Shown piece after piece: positions 18,485 to 29,961 of a stretch of 64,000 bases of DNA. The first letter of the stretch is position 1; every line of letters starts with the position of its first letter. Under the pieces are notes generated by a model. The model was given only the letters and a program-made list of their open reading frames with translations. It was not told the origin of the DNA and did not search any database. The DNA is taken from the NCBI RefSeq assembly GCF_000426345.1, contig NZ_AUFE01000028.1, positions 17,195-81,194 of the forward strand. The letters are read 5' to 3'. Source of the stretch: Cupriavidus phytohabitans. Its GTDB lineage: Bacteria > Pseudomonadota > Gammaproteobacteria > Burkholderiales > Burkholderiaceae. Position numbers and translations under genes: made by a program.

Positions 18485-19713
18485 GCAAGGAATACAAGGA
18501 CCTGTTGGTCGGTCTCGATATCGGCACCTCGAAGGTGGCGGCGGTGGTCGCAGAACTGCGCCCCGACGGCAGCTACGAGGTGATCGGGATGGGCCAGTCG
18601 GAGTCCAAGGGTCTGAAGAAAGGGGTCGTGGTCAATATCGAGGCCACCGTGCAGTCGATCCAGAAAGCACTGGAAGAGGCTGAGCTGATGGCCGACTGCA
18701 AGATCTCGGAGGTCTTTACCGGCATTGCCGGCAGCCATATCCGCAGCTTCAACTCCAGCGGCATGGTGGCGATCAAGGACAAGGAGGTCACGCAGACCGA
18801 CGTGGCGCGCGTGATCGAGACCGCCAAGGCGGTCAATATCCCGACCGACCAGCAGATCCTGCACATCCTGACGCAGGAATTCATCATCGACGGCCAGGAA
18901 GACGTGCGCGAGCCCATCGGCATGAGCGGCATCCGCCTGGAAGTGAAGGTGCATATCGTCACCGGCGCCGTCAGCGCCGCGCAGAACATCGTCAAGTGCG
19001 TGCGCCGCTGCGGCCTGGAAGTGCATGACCTGATCCTGCAGCCGCTGGCGTCGAGCCTGGCGGTGCTGACCGAGGACGAGAAGGAACTGGGCGTGGTGCT
19101 GGTCGACATCGGCGGCGGCACCACCGACATCGCCATCTTCAGCGAAGGCGCGATCCGCCATACGGCCGTGATCCCCATCGCCGGCGACCAGATCACCAAC
19201 GACATCGCCATGGCGCTGCGTACGCCGACGCCGGACGCCGAGGACATCAAGATCCAGTACGGCATCGCCAAGCAGGCCATCGCCGATCCGGAAGACATGA
19301 TCGAGGTGCCGGGCGTGGGCGATCGCGGCACGCGCACGCTCAGCCGCCAGGCGCTGGCCGCGGTGATCGAGCCGCGCATCGAAGAGCTGTACTCGCTGGT
19401 GCACCAGGTGGTGCGCGAGTCGGGCTACGAAGAGCTGCTGTCGTCCGGCGTGGTCATCACCGGCGGTACCGCGATGATGCCGGGCATGGTCGAGCTGGGC
19501 GAGGACATCTTCCTCAAGCCCGTGCGCGTGGGCGTGCCGGAGTATCGCGGCAACCTGCACGAGGTGGTGAAGAGCCCGCGCTATGCGACGGTGATGGGCC
19601 TGCTGCTGGAAGGCCGCGTGCAACGGATGCGCGGGCGCAAGGTCGCGGTGCAGAGCGGGTCGGTCAAGCAGGTGTGGACCCGCATGAAGGAATGGTTCGT
19701 CGGCAATTTCTGA
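18481..19713 (+). CDS. ftsA: Cell division protein FtsA (actin-like Z-ring anchor)
   Basis: A 410-aa actin-fold ATPase that tethers FtsZ polymers to the membrane. The phosphate-binding GLDIGTSKVAAVV, the VDIGGGTTDIAIF motif and the SGVVITGGTAMMPG adenosine motif are clear. A C-terminal amphipathic helix (VKQVWTRMKEWFVGNF) is the membrane-targeting sequence. The ATG at 18481 overlaps the ftsQ stop and gives the family length; the frame is open upstream only as a shadow of ftsQ. Confidence 0.98.
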   Translation: MSKEYKDLLVGLDIGTSKVAAVVAELRPDGSYEVIGMGQSESKGLKKGVVVNIEATVQSIQKALEEAELMADCKISEVFTGIAGSHIRSFNSSGMVAIKDKEVTQTDVARVIETAKAVNIPTDQQILHILTQEFIIDGQEDVREPIGMSGIRLEVKVHIVTGAVSAAQNIVKCVRRCGLEVHDLILQPLASSLAVLTEDEKELGVVLVDIGGGTTDIAIFSEGAIRHTAVIPIAGDQITNDIAMALRTPTPDAEDIKIQYGIAKQAIADPEDMIEVPGVGDRGTRTLSRQALAAVIEPRIEELYSLVHQVVRESGYEELLSSGVVITGGTAMMPGMVELGEDIFLKPVRVGVPEYRGNLHEVVKSPRYATVMGLLLEGRVQRMRGRKVAVQSGSVKQVWTRMKEWFVGNF

Positions 19714-19906
19714 TCGATGTTCCGATCGACGCGGAAATTACCGGGCTGAAGATGCAACGGCGCGCGAATGGCTTTGTCTACCGGACATGCGTTGGCGCGT
19801 TGAGTGAAGTTTATTGGTTCTTTTCTTAATGGTTTCTTGTTCAGAAACCAGGGGTTGCGGCGGGGAGGCTGCATCGTCTGGGGACTGATTCTTCTCGGAG
19901 GCAGTG

Positions 19907-21100
19907 ATGGACTTTGACATGATCGAAACGGAAGTGATGGACGGCACCATCATCAAGGTGGTCGGCGTGGGCGGCGCGGGCGGCAATGCCGTGCAGCACA
20001 TGATCAGCCGCGGCGTGCAAGGCGTCGAATTCATCTGCATGAACACCGACGCCCAGGCGCTCAAGCGTTCCAGCGCTTCGCGCGTGCTGCAACTCGGCAA
20101 TACGGGCCTGGGCGCCGGCGCCAAGCCGGAAGTCGGCCGCGGTTGTGCCGATCAGGCCCGCGAGCAGATCGCCGACGCGCTGCGCGGCGCGCACATGGTC
20201 TTCATCACTGCCGGCATGGGCGGCGGCACCGGCACCGGTGCTGCGCCGATCGTGGCGCAGGTTGCCAAGGAAATGGGCATCCTGACCGTGGGCGTGGTCA
20301 GCAAGCCGTTCGACTTCGAAGGCGCGCGCCGCGCCAAGGTGGCCGAGCATGGCTCCAGCGAGCTGGAGTCGAGCGTCGATTCGCTGATCGTGGTGCTGAA
20401 CGAAAAGCTGTTCGAAGTGATGGGCGACGACGCCGAGATGGACGCATGCTTCCAGTGCGCCGACGACGTGCTGCACAACGCGGTGGCCGGCATTGCCGAG
20501 ATCATCAATGTTGACGGCCTGGTGAACGTCGACTTCGAAGACGTGAAGACGGTGATGGGCGAGCAGGGCAAGGCCATGATGGGGACGGCCACGGTGTCGG
20601 GCGTGGATCGCGCCCGCCTGGCGGCCGAGCAGGCCGTTGCCAGCCCGCTGCTGGAAGGCGTGGACCTGTCCGGCGCGCGCGGCGTGCTGGTCAATATCAC
20701 CGCCAGCCGTTCGCTGAAGCTGTCGGAAACCAAGGAAGTCATGAACACCATCCGCAGCTATGCCGCGGAAGATGCAACCGTGATTTTCGGTACGGTGTAC
20801 GACGATTCGATGAGCGATGCGCTGCGCGTGACCGTGGTCGCGACCGGCCTGGGCCGCTCGGCCAAGAAGCAGCAGCCGATGACACTGCTGAAGACCGGCA
20901 CGGACAACATGCCGGTGCAGATGATGGCCAACATGGCCGCCACCGCCGCGCAGCACAGCTCGCCGGACTACAGCAACCTGGAGACGCCGGCGGTGTGGCG
21001 CAGCTCGCGCGAGTCGGCGTCTGCCCACGTGGCGGCGCTGCAGGAGAAGGGTGTGGACACGTACGATATTCCGGCCTTCCTGCGCAAGCAGGCAGACTGA
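19907..21100 (+). CDS. ftsZ: Cell division GTPase FtsZ
   Basis: A 397-aa tubulin-like GTPase forming the Z ring. GVGGAGGNAV begins the GTP-binding fold; the tubulin signature GGGTGTG is at residues 105-111; the T7 synergy loop is present further on. The C-terminal peptide DTYDIPAFLRKQAD is the FtsA/ZipA-binding tail. I chose ATG 19907, preceded by GGAGG, over the adjacent GTG 19904. The 193-base gap from ftsA includes a small hairpin (19830-19850) and may hold an extra ftsZ promoter. Confidence 0.98.
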   Translation: MDFDMIETEVMDGTIIKVVGVGGAGGNAVQHMISRGVQGVEFICMNTDAQALKRSSASRVLQLGNTGLGAGAKPEVGRGCADQAREQIADALRGAHMVFITAGMGGGTGTGAAPIVAQVAKEMGILTVGVVSKPFDFEGARRAKVAEHGSSELESSVDSLIVVLNEKLFEVMGDDAEMDACFQCADDVLHNAVAGIAEIINVDGLVNVDFEDVKTVMGEQGKAMMGTATVSGVDRARLAAEQAVASPLLEGVDLSGARGVLVNITASRSLKLSETKEVMNTIRSYAAEDATVIFGTVYDDSMSDALRVTVVATGLGRSAKKQQPMTLLKTGTDNMPVQMMANMAATAAQHSSPDYSNLETPAVWRSSRESASAHVAALQEKGVDTYDIPAFLRKQAD

Positions 21101-21354
21101 GCGCCGGACGGCGCGGCATCGGTGCCTCCACCGGCCGGCTGACGGATCGCGTCGCCTTGTCGCGATGCACGCGCGCTCCCTATCCGCGCGTGCCTTGCAT
21201 GGACTGACGTGACCCGGCAGGCCGGCCGGCGGCGCCGCGCCGCCTGCCGCAACGGCGCATCGTCCGCCACAACCCGCATCCCGTCGCCGGGCAGGGCGTG
21301 CCGCTGGCCGCCTCCCCGGACTGGTTTCCCGCCTTCCCGGTCGGGATGTCTCGC

Positions 21355-21398
21355 CGTCCGCGCGGCGCACCCACAAGGTGCGTCGCGCGGACGTCTTT
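21355..21398 (+). terminator. Strong hairpin, probable terminator of the dcw cluster
   Basis: A 17-bp stem with one G-T pair (21355-21371 with 21377-21393) and a 5-base loop is followed by TCTTTGT. It lies in the 499-base gap between ftsZ and the peroxiredoxin gene. Otherwise I see nothing coding in 21101-21599. Confidence 0.55.
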
Positions 21399-21599
21399 GT
21401 AGCAAGGTGTATCGAATGCGACCGGATGTGACCCGGCTTTTGCATCGCCGGCGCGGCGCCTATGATCTTGGGGTTGCCCGCGGTACGAGACATTGTCCGG
21501 AACGCTGTCCGGATCGTTGAACCGGCACGCTGCCGCGCCGCTGCGGCGCAGCCGGCCGCCATCCGTCCTATCCTTCAGACAACCCAGAGACTTCGCCCC

Positions 21600-22106
21600 A
21601 TGATTACCGTCGGTTCCCGCGTCCCGGACGCCACCCTGCAGGAATTCATCGAAACCGAAAGCGAGGGCTGCTCGCTCGGCCCCAACGCCTTCCGCGTCGC
21701 CGACCTGGTGCGCGGGCGCAAGATCGTGGTGTTCGGACTGCCGGGCGCGTTCACGCCGACCTGCTCGGCCAAGCATGTGCCGGGCTTCGTGACACATGCC
21801 GCGGACCTGCGCGCCGCCGGCGTCGATGAAGTGTGGTGCGTGTCGGTCAACGACGCCTTCGTCATGGGCGCGTGGGGCCGCGAACAGCAGGTTGCCGGCA
21901 AGGTGCGCATGATGGCCGACGGCAGCGCCGAATGGACCCGTGCGCTGGGCCTGGACCAGGACCTCGGTGCGCGTGGCATGGGCGTGCGCTCCAAGCGCTA
22001 TGCCATGGTGATCGACGATGGTGTGGTGGCCCGGCTCGATGTGGAGGCGCCCGGCGAATTCCGCGTCAGCAGCGCCGAGGCCGTGCTGGCTGCGTTGCGC
22101 GGCTGA
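21600..22106 (+). CDS. Peroxiredoxin (Prx5-like)
   Basis: A 168-aa thiol peroxidase that reduces peroxides using a peroxidatic cysteine. The signature FGLPGAFTPTCSAKHVPGF carries the active-site PxxxTxxC arrangement. The later sequence (VDEVWCVSVNDAFVMGAWG, GMGVRSKRYAMVIDDGVV) is typical of atypical 2-Cys Prx5 proteins. The ATG at 21600 gives the family start MITVGSRVPDATL. The frame is open upstream without similarity. It is probably transcribed alone, in the same direction as lpxC. Confidence 0.93.
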   Translation: MITVGSRVPDATLQEFIETESEGCSLGPNAFRVADLVRGRKIVVFGLPGAFTPTCSAKHVPGFVTHAADLRAAGVDEVWCVSVNDAFVMGAWGREQQVAGKVRMMADGSAEWTRALGLDQDLGARGMGVRSKRYAMVIDDGVVARLDVEAPGEFRVSSAEAVLAALRG

Positions 22107-22241
22107 CACAGTCATCCGGGTAAACGTGGATAATTCGCAACATCTTGATGCGGTGTTAACAGCCGGAAACAAAACCCGGCTGCACCACCTTCCGGGTGGT
22201 GGTAAAATCGCTTTATCAAAAAAAGCACCACGATAGATTTT

Positions 22242-22247
22242 TATAAT
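22242..22247 (+). promoter_or_regulatory. Candidate -10 element for lpxC
   Basis: A perfect TATAAT lies 13 bases before the lpxC ATG. No good -35 is found at the right distance (the region is A-rich), and the short leader makes this tentative. A 7-bp CACCACC/GGTGGTG hairpin lies just upstream (22183-22201). Confidence 0.3.
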
Positions 22248-22260
22248 AGTTGAGGCTGTC

Positions 22261-23178
22261 ATGCTCAAACAGCGCACGATCAAATCCCTGGTGAAGACGG
22301 TAGGCATCGGCCTGCACTCGGGCCGCAAGGTCACGTTGACCCTGCGGCCCGCGGCGGCCGACACCGGCATTGTCTTTACCCGCGTCGACCTGCCCGAGGC
22401 CGTCGAGATTCCCGTGGCCGCTTCGGCCATCGGCGACACGCGCCTGGCGTCGGTGCTGCAGAAGGATGGCGCGCGTGTTTCGACCGTCGAGCACCTGATG
22501 TCGGCGTGTGCCGGCCTCGGCATCGACAACCTCTATGTCGATGTCGACGCCGAGGAAATCCCGATCATGGACGGCAGCGCCGCGTCCTTCGTGTTCCTGC
22601 TGCAGTCGGCCGGCATTGAAGAACAGAACGCGCTGAAGACCTTTATCCGCGTCAAGAAACCGGTGGAAGTGCGCGAGGGCGACAAGTTCGCGCGGCTGGA
22701 GCCGTTCTTCGGCTTCAAGCTGGCGTTCACCATCGACTTCCGTCATCCGGCTGTCGACAAGACTGGCCAGACCTTCTCGATCGACTTTGGCGACACCAGC
22801 TACGTGCGCGAGATCGCCCGGGCCCGCACCTTCGGCTTTGCCCATGAGGTGGAGGCGCTGCGCGAGATGGGCCTGGCGCGCGGCGGCAGCCTGGACAACG
22901 CTATCGTGCTGGACGAGCACCGCATGCTGAACAACGAGGAACTGCGCTATGGCGACGAATTCGTGCGCCACAAGATCCTCGATGCCATCGGCGACCTGTA
23001 TGTGGTCGGCCACCCGCTGATCGGGTCCTATGTAGCGCACAAGTCGGGCCACGGCCTGAACAACCAGCTGCTGCGCGCGCTGCTGGCGGACCAGGAGGCC
23101 TATGAACTGGTCACCTTCGACCGCGTCGAGGAAGCGCCCGCCGCCTTCCTGCCGCAGGCGCAGCCGGCTTTTGCCTAG
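22261..23178 (+). CDS. lpxC: UDP-3-O-acyl-N-acetylglucosamine deacetylase LpxC
   Basis: A 305-aa zinc enzyme performing the committed step of lipid A synthesis. Zinc ligands are identifiable as H78 (STVEHLMSA), H237 and D241 (HKILDAIGDL), with catalytic H264 in HKSGHGLNN. This matches the E. coli enzyme almost residue for residue. It starts MLKQRTIKSLVKTVGIGLHSG, the conserved N-terminus. In many proteobacteria lpxC follows ftsZ, as here with one gene between. Confidence 0.98.
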   Translation: MLKQRTIKSLVKTVGIGLHSGRKVTLTLRPAAADTGIVFTRVDLPEAVEIPVAASAIGDTRLASVLQKDGARVSTVEHLMSACAGLGIDNLYVDVDAEEIPIMDGSAASFVFLLQSAGIEEQNALKTFIRVKKPVEVREGDKFARLEPFFGFKLAFTIDFRHPAVDKTGQTFSIDFGDTSYVREIARARTFGFAHEVEALREMGLARGGSLDNAIVLDEHRMLNNEELRYGDEFVRHKILDAIGDLYVVGHPLIGSYVAHKSGHGLNNQLLRALLADQEAYELVTFDRVEEAPAAFLPQAQPAFA

Positions 23179-23206
23179 AACCGCGCCACTGCCCGCCACG
23201 CAACGA

Positions 23207-23235
23207 AAAGCCGACCCGAGGGTCGGCTTTCTTGT
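23207..23235. terminator. Bidirectional terminator between lpxC and dciA
   Basis: A 10-bp stem (AAAGCCGACC with GGTCGGCTTT) with a CGAG loop is followed by TCTTGTTT on the plus strand; the minus strand also ends in a T-rich tract. It separates two convergent genes. Confidence 0.8.
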
Positions 23236-23259
23236 TTGTCCGGAATTTCTGCCGGCCGC

Positions 23260-23763
23260 TCAGCGGTGATGCGAGAGCAGCGTCTTGAGCGCATCGCGCA
23301 GCGGCGAGTCCGGCAGCGTGCGCGCGAGCTGGTCCAGGCTGGCGAGGCCGGTTGGCGTCATCTGCCCGCTGGTGCGCTTGCGCTCGACCGGACCAGCGTC
23401 CCAGTCCGAGTGACGCTGCACCTCGGGCTGCACCCGCACCCGGATCGCGGTGATCTGCGAGCCGCGCTGCTGCAGCCGTCCCAGCAGCGTCGGCACCACC
23501 TGCCGCACCCGCGCCGCGGCCGCGCCATGTGCCGCCAGCAACAGCAGCACCTGGCCGTTCGGGTCGACGGCGTCCCGCTTGACGCCGGCCACGGCGATGC
23601 CGGCGCGCATGCCGGGGGGCAGCAGCGACAGCACTTCGGCCTCCAGCACGGACAGCTGGCGCGCGGTCTGCATCAGCCCGGAAACCGGGCCGGACTTGGC
23701 CAGCCAGTCGTTGAGCGGCTTGGCGGCAGCAGTCTGCAGGGCGTGATGGGTGAAGCGGCGCAT
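23260..23763 (-). CDS. dciA: DUF721 family protein, DciA-like helicase-loading factor
   Basis: A 167-aa protein with the DUF721 pattern: a helical start (ALQTAAAKPLNDWLAKSG), then a compact alpha-beta domain with LEAEVLSLLPPGMRAGIAVAGVK and VLLLLAAHGAAAARVRQVVPTLLGRLQQRG. DUF721 proteins (DciA) load or activate the replicative helicase DnaB in bacteria that lack DnaC. It is convergent with lpxC and divergent from secA, a common beta-proteobacterial arrangement. The C-terminal 40 residues are variable. Family membership is fairly sure; the DciA role is by family knowledge. Confidence 0.8.
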   Translation of the reverse strand: MRRFTHHALQTAAAKPLNDWLAKSGPVSGLMQTARQLSVLEAEVLSLLPPGMRAGIAVAGVKRDAVDPNGQVLLLLAAHGAAAARVRQVVPTLLGRLQQRGSQITAIRVRVQPEVQRHSDWDAGPVERKRTSGQMTPTGLASLDQLARTLPDSPLRDALKTLLSHHR

Positions 23764-24044
23764 GGCTGCATTCTAGCAAGGGGCGGCGGGGCTGCCCGGG
23801 GCGGTGCGGATTGAAGCTGCCGCACCCGCCCCAAACTGCAGCAGACAGAGGGGGCCGGGGTCGGCCCGCGTTGGCCGGTGCCTGGTCGGCAGCCTTGCAC
23901 GGCAAGGGCCGGCGCGTTCCGGCCGTGACCCCGGCACATGATAAACTCGGCGTTTCGCGCCAATCTATCCATTCCTCGCCCGGCCGCCGGTGCAGCCCGC
24001 TTACCAGGGGCGTCAGCCCGGTCCCGCGCAGGTGAAAGCAATCG

Positions 24045-26822
<2,778 letters not shown>

Positions 26823-26886
26823 ACTGAGCCGCGCCGGGTGCCCGGTATGACGTCGGTCCCGCAGCGGGGCATGACGCAACAGGAAT

Positions 26887-26917
26887 CGAACATGCCCGCC
26901 CCTCGCGGGCATGTTCG
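26887..26917. terminator. 13-bp perfect hairpin between secA and argJ
   Basis: CGAACATGCCCGC (26887-26899) pairs with its complement at 26905-26917 around a 5-base loop. No T-run follows on the plus strand, so it may be a Rho-dependent or processing hairpin rather than a classic terminator. Confidence 0.5.
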
Positions 26918-26962
26918 TCTGATGACAAGCAAGTCGCGAGCAGGAACATCGAGGAGTCCTAC

Positions 26963-28201
26963 ATGCCCGTCAATCTTCCGCTGCCCCTGGCAGAGAACCT
27001 GAAATCCGTCGCCGGCGTGGAGCTCGGCTGGGCCGAGGCGGGCATCCGCAAGGCCAACCGCAAGGACGTGCTGGTGGTGCGCGTCGCCGAAGGCAGCACC
27101 GTGGCCGGCGTCTTCACCAGCAACCGCTTCTGCGCCGCGCCGGTGCAGGTGTGCCGCGAGCACCTTGCGGCCGCGGGCAAGTCGGGCAAGGGCATCCGCG
27201 CGCTGGTGGTCAACACCGGCAATGCCAACGCCGGTACCGGCGAGCAGGGCCTGGCCAACGCCCGCGCCACCTGCGACGCGCTGGCTGCGCAGCTGGGCAT
27301 CGATGCCGGCCAGGTGCTGCCGTTCTCGACCGGCGTGATCCTTGAGCAATTGCCGATGGACCGCCTGCTGGCCGGGCTGCCCGCCGCCGTCGCCAACGCC
27401 AGGGGGGACAACTGGCTGGCCGCGGCGGAAGCGATCATGACCACCGACACGCAGCCCAAGGTGGCCTCGCGCACGGTGCAGATCGGCGGCAAGACCGTGA
27501 CGCTGTCGGGCATCAGCAAGGGCGCGGGCATGATCCGCCCGAACATGGCGACCATGCTGGGCTTTATCGCCATGGATGCCGCGGTGGCGCAGCCGGTGCT
27601 GCAGGGACTGGTGACGCACGCCGCCGATCACTCGTTCAACAGCATCACCATCGATGGCGATACCTCGACCAACGATTCGTTCGTGCTGATCGCCTCGGGC
27701 AAGTCCGGTGCCGTGGTCGACCGCGCCGAAGGCCCTGCCTTCGAAGCGCTGCGCGATGCGGTGACGAGCCTGGCGCAAGAGCTGGCGCAGATGATCGTGC
27801 GCGACGGCGAAGGCGCGACCAAATTGATGACCATCCGCGTCGAAGGCGGCAAGGACGTTGCCGAGTGCCGCCAGATCGCCTATGCGGTTGCGCATTCGCC
27901 GCTGGTCAAGACCGCGTTCTACGCCTCGGACCCCAACCTCGGCCGCATCCTGGCCGCGGTCGGCTACGCCGGCGTCGACGACCTCGATGTCGGCCGCGTC
28001 AACTTGTGGCTGGACGATGTCTGGGTCGCCCGCGACGGCGGCCGCAATCCCGACTACCGCGAGGAAGACGGCCAGCGCGTGATGCAGCAGGCCGAGATCA
28101 CGGTACGCATCGCGCTGGGCCGCGGCAATGCCGAAGCCACGGTGTGGACCTGCGACCTGTCGCACGACTACGTGTCGATCAACGCCGACTACCGTTCGTA
28201 A
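26963..28201 (+). CDS. argJ: Bifunctional glutamate N-acetyltransferase / ornithine acetyltransferase ArgJ
   Basis: A 412-aa arginine-biosynthesis enzyme that recycles the acetyl group from N-acetylornithine to glutamate. The precursor self-cleaves before T197 in the motif KGAGMIRPNMATMLGFI, giving alpha and beta chains with Thr as the new N-terminal nucleophile. DGDTSTNDS and the closing SHDYVSINADYRS are family signatures. A start at 26963 is supported by GAGGAG 14 bases upstream. Confidence 0.97.
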   Translation: MPVNLPLPLAENLKSVAGVELGWAEAGIRKANRKDVLVVRVAEGSTVAGVFTSNRFCAAPVQVCREHLAAAGKSGKGIRALVVNTGNANAGTGEQGLANARATCDALAAQLGIDAGQVLPFSTGVILEQLPMDRLLAGLPAAVANARGDNWLAAAEAIMTTDTQPKVASRTVQIGGKTVTLSGISKGAGMIRPNMATMLGFIAMDAAVAQPVLQGLVTHAADHSFNSITIDGDTSTNDSFVLIASGKSGAVVDRAEGPAFEALRDAVTSLAQELAQMIVRDGEGATKLMTIRVEGGKDVAECRQIAYAVAHSPLVKTAFYASDPNLGRILAAVGYAGVDDLDVGRVNLWLDDVWVARDGGRNPDYREEDGQRVMQQAEITVRIALGRGNAEATVWTCDLSHDYVSINADYRS

Positions 28202-28207
28202 GCACCA

Positions 28208-28338
28208 CTGTTTTGCCCCCTCTCCCGCTTGCGGGAGAGGGGCCGCGGGAGAGGGCCGGCGCATCAGGAAGCGTGGTACCGCCAAACTACCCCTCTCCCC
28301 AATCCCCTCCCACAGAGGAGAAAGGGAGCAAAAACAGT
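28208..28338. repeat. Large imperfect inverted repeat with CCCCTCTCC palindromes
   Basis: The element lies between argJ and the next gene. Its ends are ACTGTTTTGC (28208-28217) and GCAAAAACAGT (28328-28338), complementary apart from one extra A. Inside, CCCCTCTCCCGC pairs with GCGGGAGAGGGG as a tight palindrome (about 28218-28243), and a second CCCCTCTCC copy follows near 28290. Bases 28213-28264 are closely similar to 57501-57552. It resembles a REP/BIME or small non-autonomous palindromic element. Confidence 0.65.
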
Positions 28339-28377
28339 TGGCAACAAGCTGACCTCTACTGCCACCACCCCATCACC

Positions 28378-29283
28378 ATGTCCGACCTCGCCGCCCGCCT
28401 CGACAACTTCCTCTCCCGCCTCGAACAATGGCTGCCGCCGCAACTGAGCGACGCGGACTGGCAGGAGGCGGTAGCGTTCCGCTGGCGCAAGCGCCAGAGC
28501 CTGTTCGGCAATATCGGCTACCTGCAGCCGGTGCGCCAGCTGCCGCCGATTCACCTGGACGACCTGAAGAACATCGAGCGCCAGAAGGACGCCATCGTCG
28601 CCAACACGCGCCAGTTCGTGAACAAGCTGCCGGCCAACAACGTGCTGCTGACGGGCGCGCGCGGTACCGGCAAGTCGTCGCTGATCAAGGCCTGCCTGAA
28701 TGCCTTCGTCAGGGACGGGCTGCGGCTGGTGGAGGTCGACAAGGATGACCTGGGCGACCTCGGCGATATCGTCGAGCTGGTCTCGGCCCGGCCCGAGCGC
28801 TTCGTCATCTTCTGTGACGACCTGTCGTTCGAAGAGGGCGAATCGGGCTACAAGTCGCTGAAGTCGGCGCTGGACGGATCGGTCGCGGCGCAGTCGGACA
28901 ACGTGCTCATCTACGCCACGTCCAACCGCCGGCACCTGCTGCCGGAGTACATGAAGGACAACGAAACCTACCGCCACACCGACGACGGCGAGATCCATCC
29001 CGGCGAAGTGGTCGAAGAAAAGATCTCGCTGTCCGAGCGCTTCGGGCTGTGGCTGTCGTTCTACCCGCCCAAGCAGGATGAGTACCTGACCATCGTCGGC
29101 CACTGGCTCAAGCACTTCGGCTGCACCGACGAAGACATCGCCGCCGCACGGGGCGACGCGCTGGTGTGGGCACTGGAGCGCGGCTCGCGCTCGGGCCGCG
29201 TGGCGTGGCAGTTCGCGCGCGACTGGGGCGGCAAGCACGGCCAGCCGTACATTGCCGACGTGCCGGGGAACGACAAGGCATGA
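28378..29283 (+). CDS. DUF815 family AAA ATPase
   Basis: A 301-aa P-loop ATPase of the DUF815 family, function not established. Walker A is GARGTGKSSLIKA (about residues 96-108) and Walker B is RFVIFCDDLSFE. Sensor-like YATSNRRHLLPEYMKDN follows, a family hallmark. The C-terminal half contains EKISLSERFGLWLSFYPPKQDEYL. The ATG at 28378 was chosen because similarity starts with MSDLAARLDNFL; the frame is open upstream into the repeat. The stop overlaps mutT by ATGA, so the two are translationally coupled. Confidence 0.9.
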   Translation: MSDLAARLDNFLSRLEQWLPPQLSDADWQEAVAFRWRKRQSLFGNIGYLQPVRQLPPIHLDDLKNIERQKDAIVANTRQFVNKLPANNVLLTGARGTGKSSLIKACLNAFVRDGLRLVEVDKDDLGDLGDIVELVSARPERFVIFCDDLSFEEGESGYKSLKSALDGSVAAQSDNVLIYATSNRRHLLPEYMKDNETYRHTDDGEIHPGEVVEEKISLSERFGLWLSFYPPKQDEYLTIVGHWLKHFGCTDEDIAAARGDALVWALERGSRSGRVAWQFARDWGGKHGQPYIADVPGNDKA

Positions 29284-29717
29284 GCGCGGCCATGGACAAG
29301 CCCGCAGAGACCGCCGGCAACCCGCCTCGCAAGGTCACCGAAGTCGCCGTCGGGGTGATGGTGCAGCCGGATGGCCGCTTCCTGCTGGCGCAGCGCCCCG
29401 TGGGCAAGCCGTATGAAGGCTATTGGGAGTTCCCGGGCGGCAAGCTGGAGCCAGGTGAGACCGTCGAGGCAGCGCTCGCCCGCGAACTGCATGAAGAGCT
29501 GGGACTGGATATCACCGCGTGCGAGCGCTGGCATGTGCTCGAGCACGACTACCCGCACGCCTATGTGCGGCTGCATTTCTGCAAGGTTACTGCCTGGCGC
29601 GGTGACCCGGTCGGCCGCGAAGGCCAGGCCTTTTCCTGGCAGACGGTGCCCGTGACGGTCGCGCCGCTGCTGCCGGCCACCATTCCGGTGGTCGAATGGC
29701 TGGGCGAAGAGGCCTAG
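29280..29717 (+). CDS. mutT: Nudix 8-oxo-dGTP diphosphatase MutT
   Basis: A 145-aa Nudix hydrolase. The Nudix box GGKLEPGETVEAALARELHEELGL is complete, and the flanking VAVGVMVQPDGRFLLAQRP and YWEFPGG match MutT. It removes oxidised dGTP from the nucleotide pool. It follows the DUF815 ATPase with overlapping codons, and is convergent with yacG. Confidence 0.92.
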   Translation: MSAAMDKPAETAGNPPRKVTEVAVGVMVQPDGRFLLAQRPVGKPYEGYWEFPGGKLEPGETVEAALARELHEELGLDITACERWHVLEHDYPHAYVRLHFCKVTAWRGDPVGREGQAFSWQTVPVTVAPLLPATIPVVEWLGEEA

Positions 29718-29765
29718 GGCACAGACCCTGGCGCCAATGAGCGGCCTGTGCGGGAGGCGACTGCG

Positions 29766-29957
29766 TCAGTCGTCCTCGTCGCCGGGCAGGTCCGGCGAAG
29801 GCGTCTCGCCTGGCTTGCCGCCGATCACGTATTTCTCGGACGCCCAGGCGCCCAGGTCGATCTGCTTGCAGCGCTCGGAACAGAACGGGCGGAACTTGTT
29901 GTCCGGCACCCAGGCCACCTCGGTGCCGCAGGTGGGGCATTTGACGACAGCAGGCAT
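29766..29957 (-). CDS. yacG: DNA gyrase inhibitor YacG (zinc-binding)
   Basis: A 63-aa protein with a Cys4 zinc site: CPTCG near residue 8 and FCSERCK near residue 25, then the invariant IDLGAWASEKY. The acidic C-terminal tail is typical. E. coli YacG binds GyrB and inhibits gyrase. It follows zapD by 4 bases in the usual zapD-yacG order. Confidence 0.95.
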   Translation of the reverse strand: MPAVVKCPTCGTEVAWVPDNKFRPFCSERCKQIDLGAWASEKYVIGGKPGETPSPDLPGDEDD

Positions 29958-29961
29958 GGCT

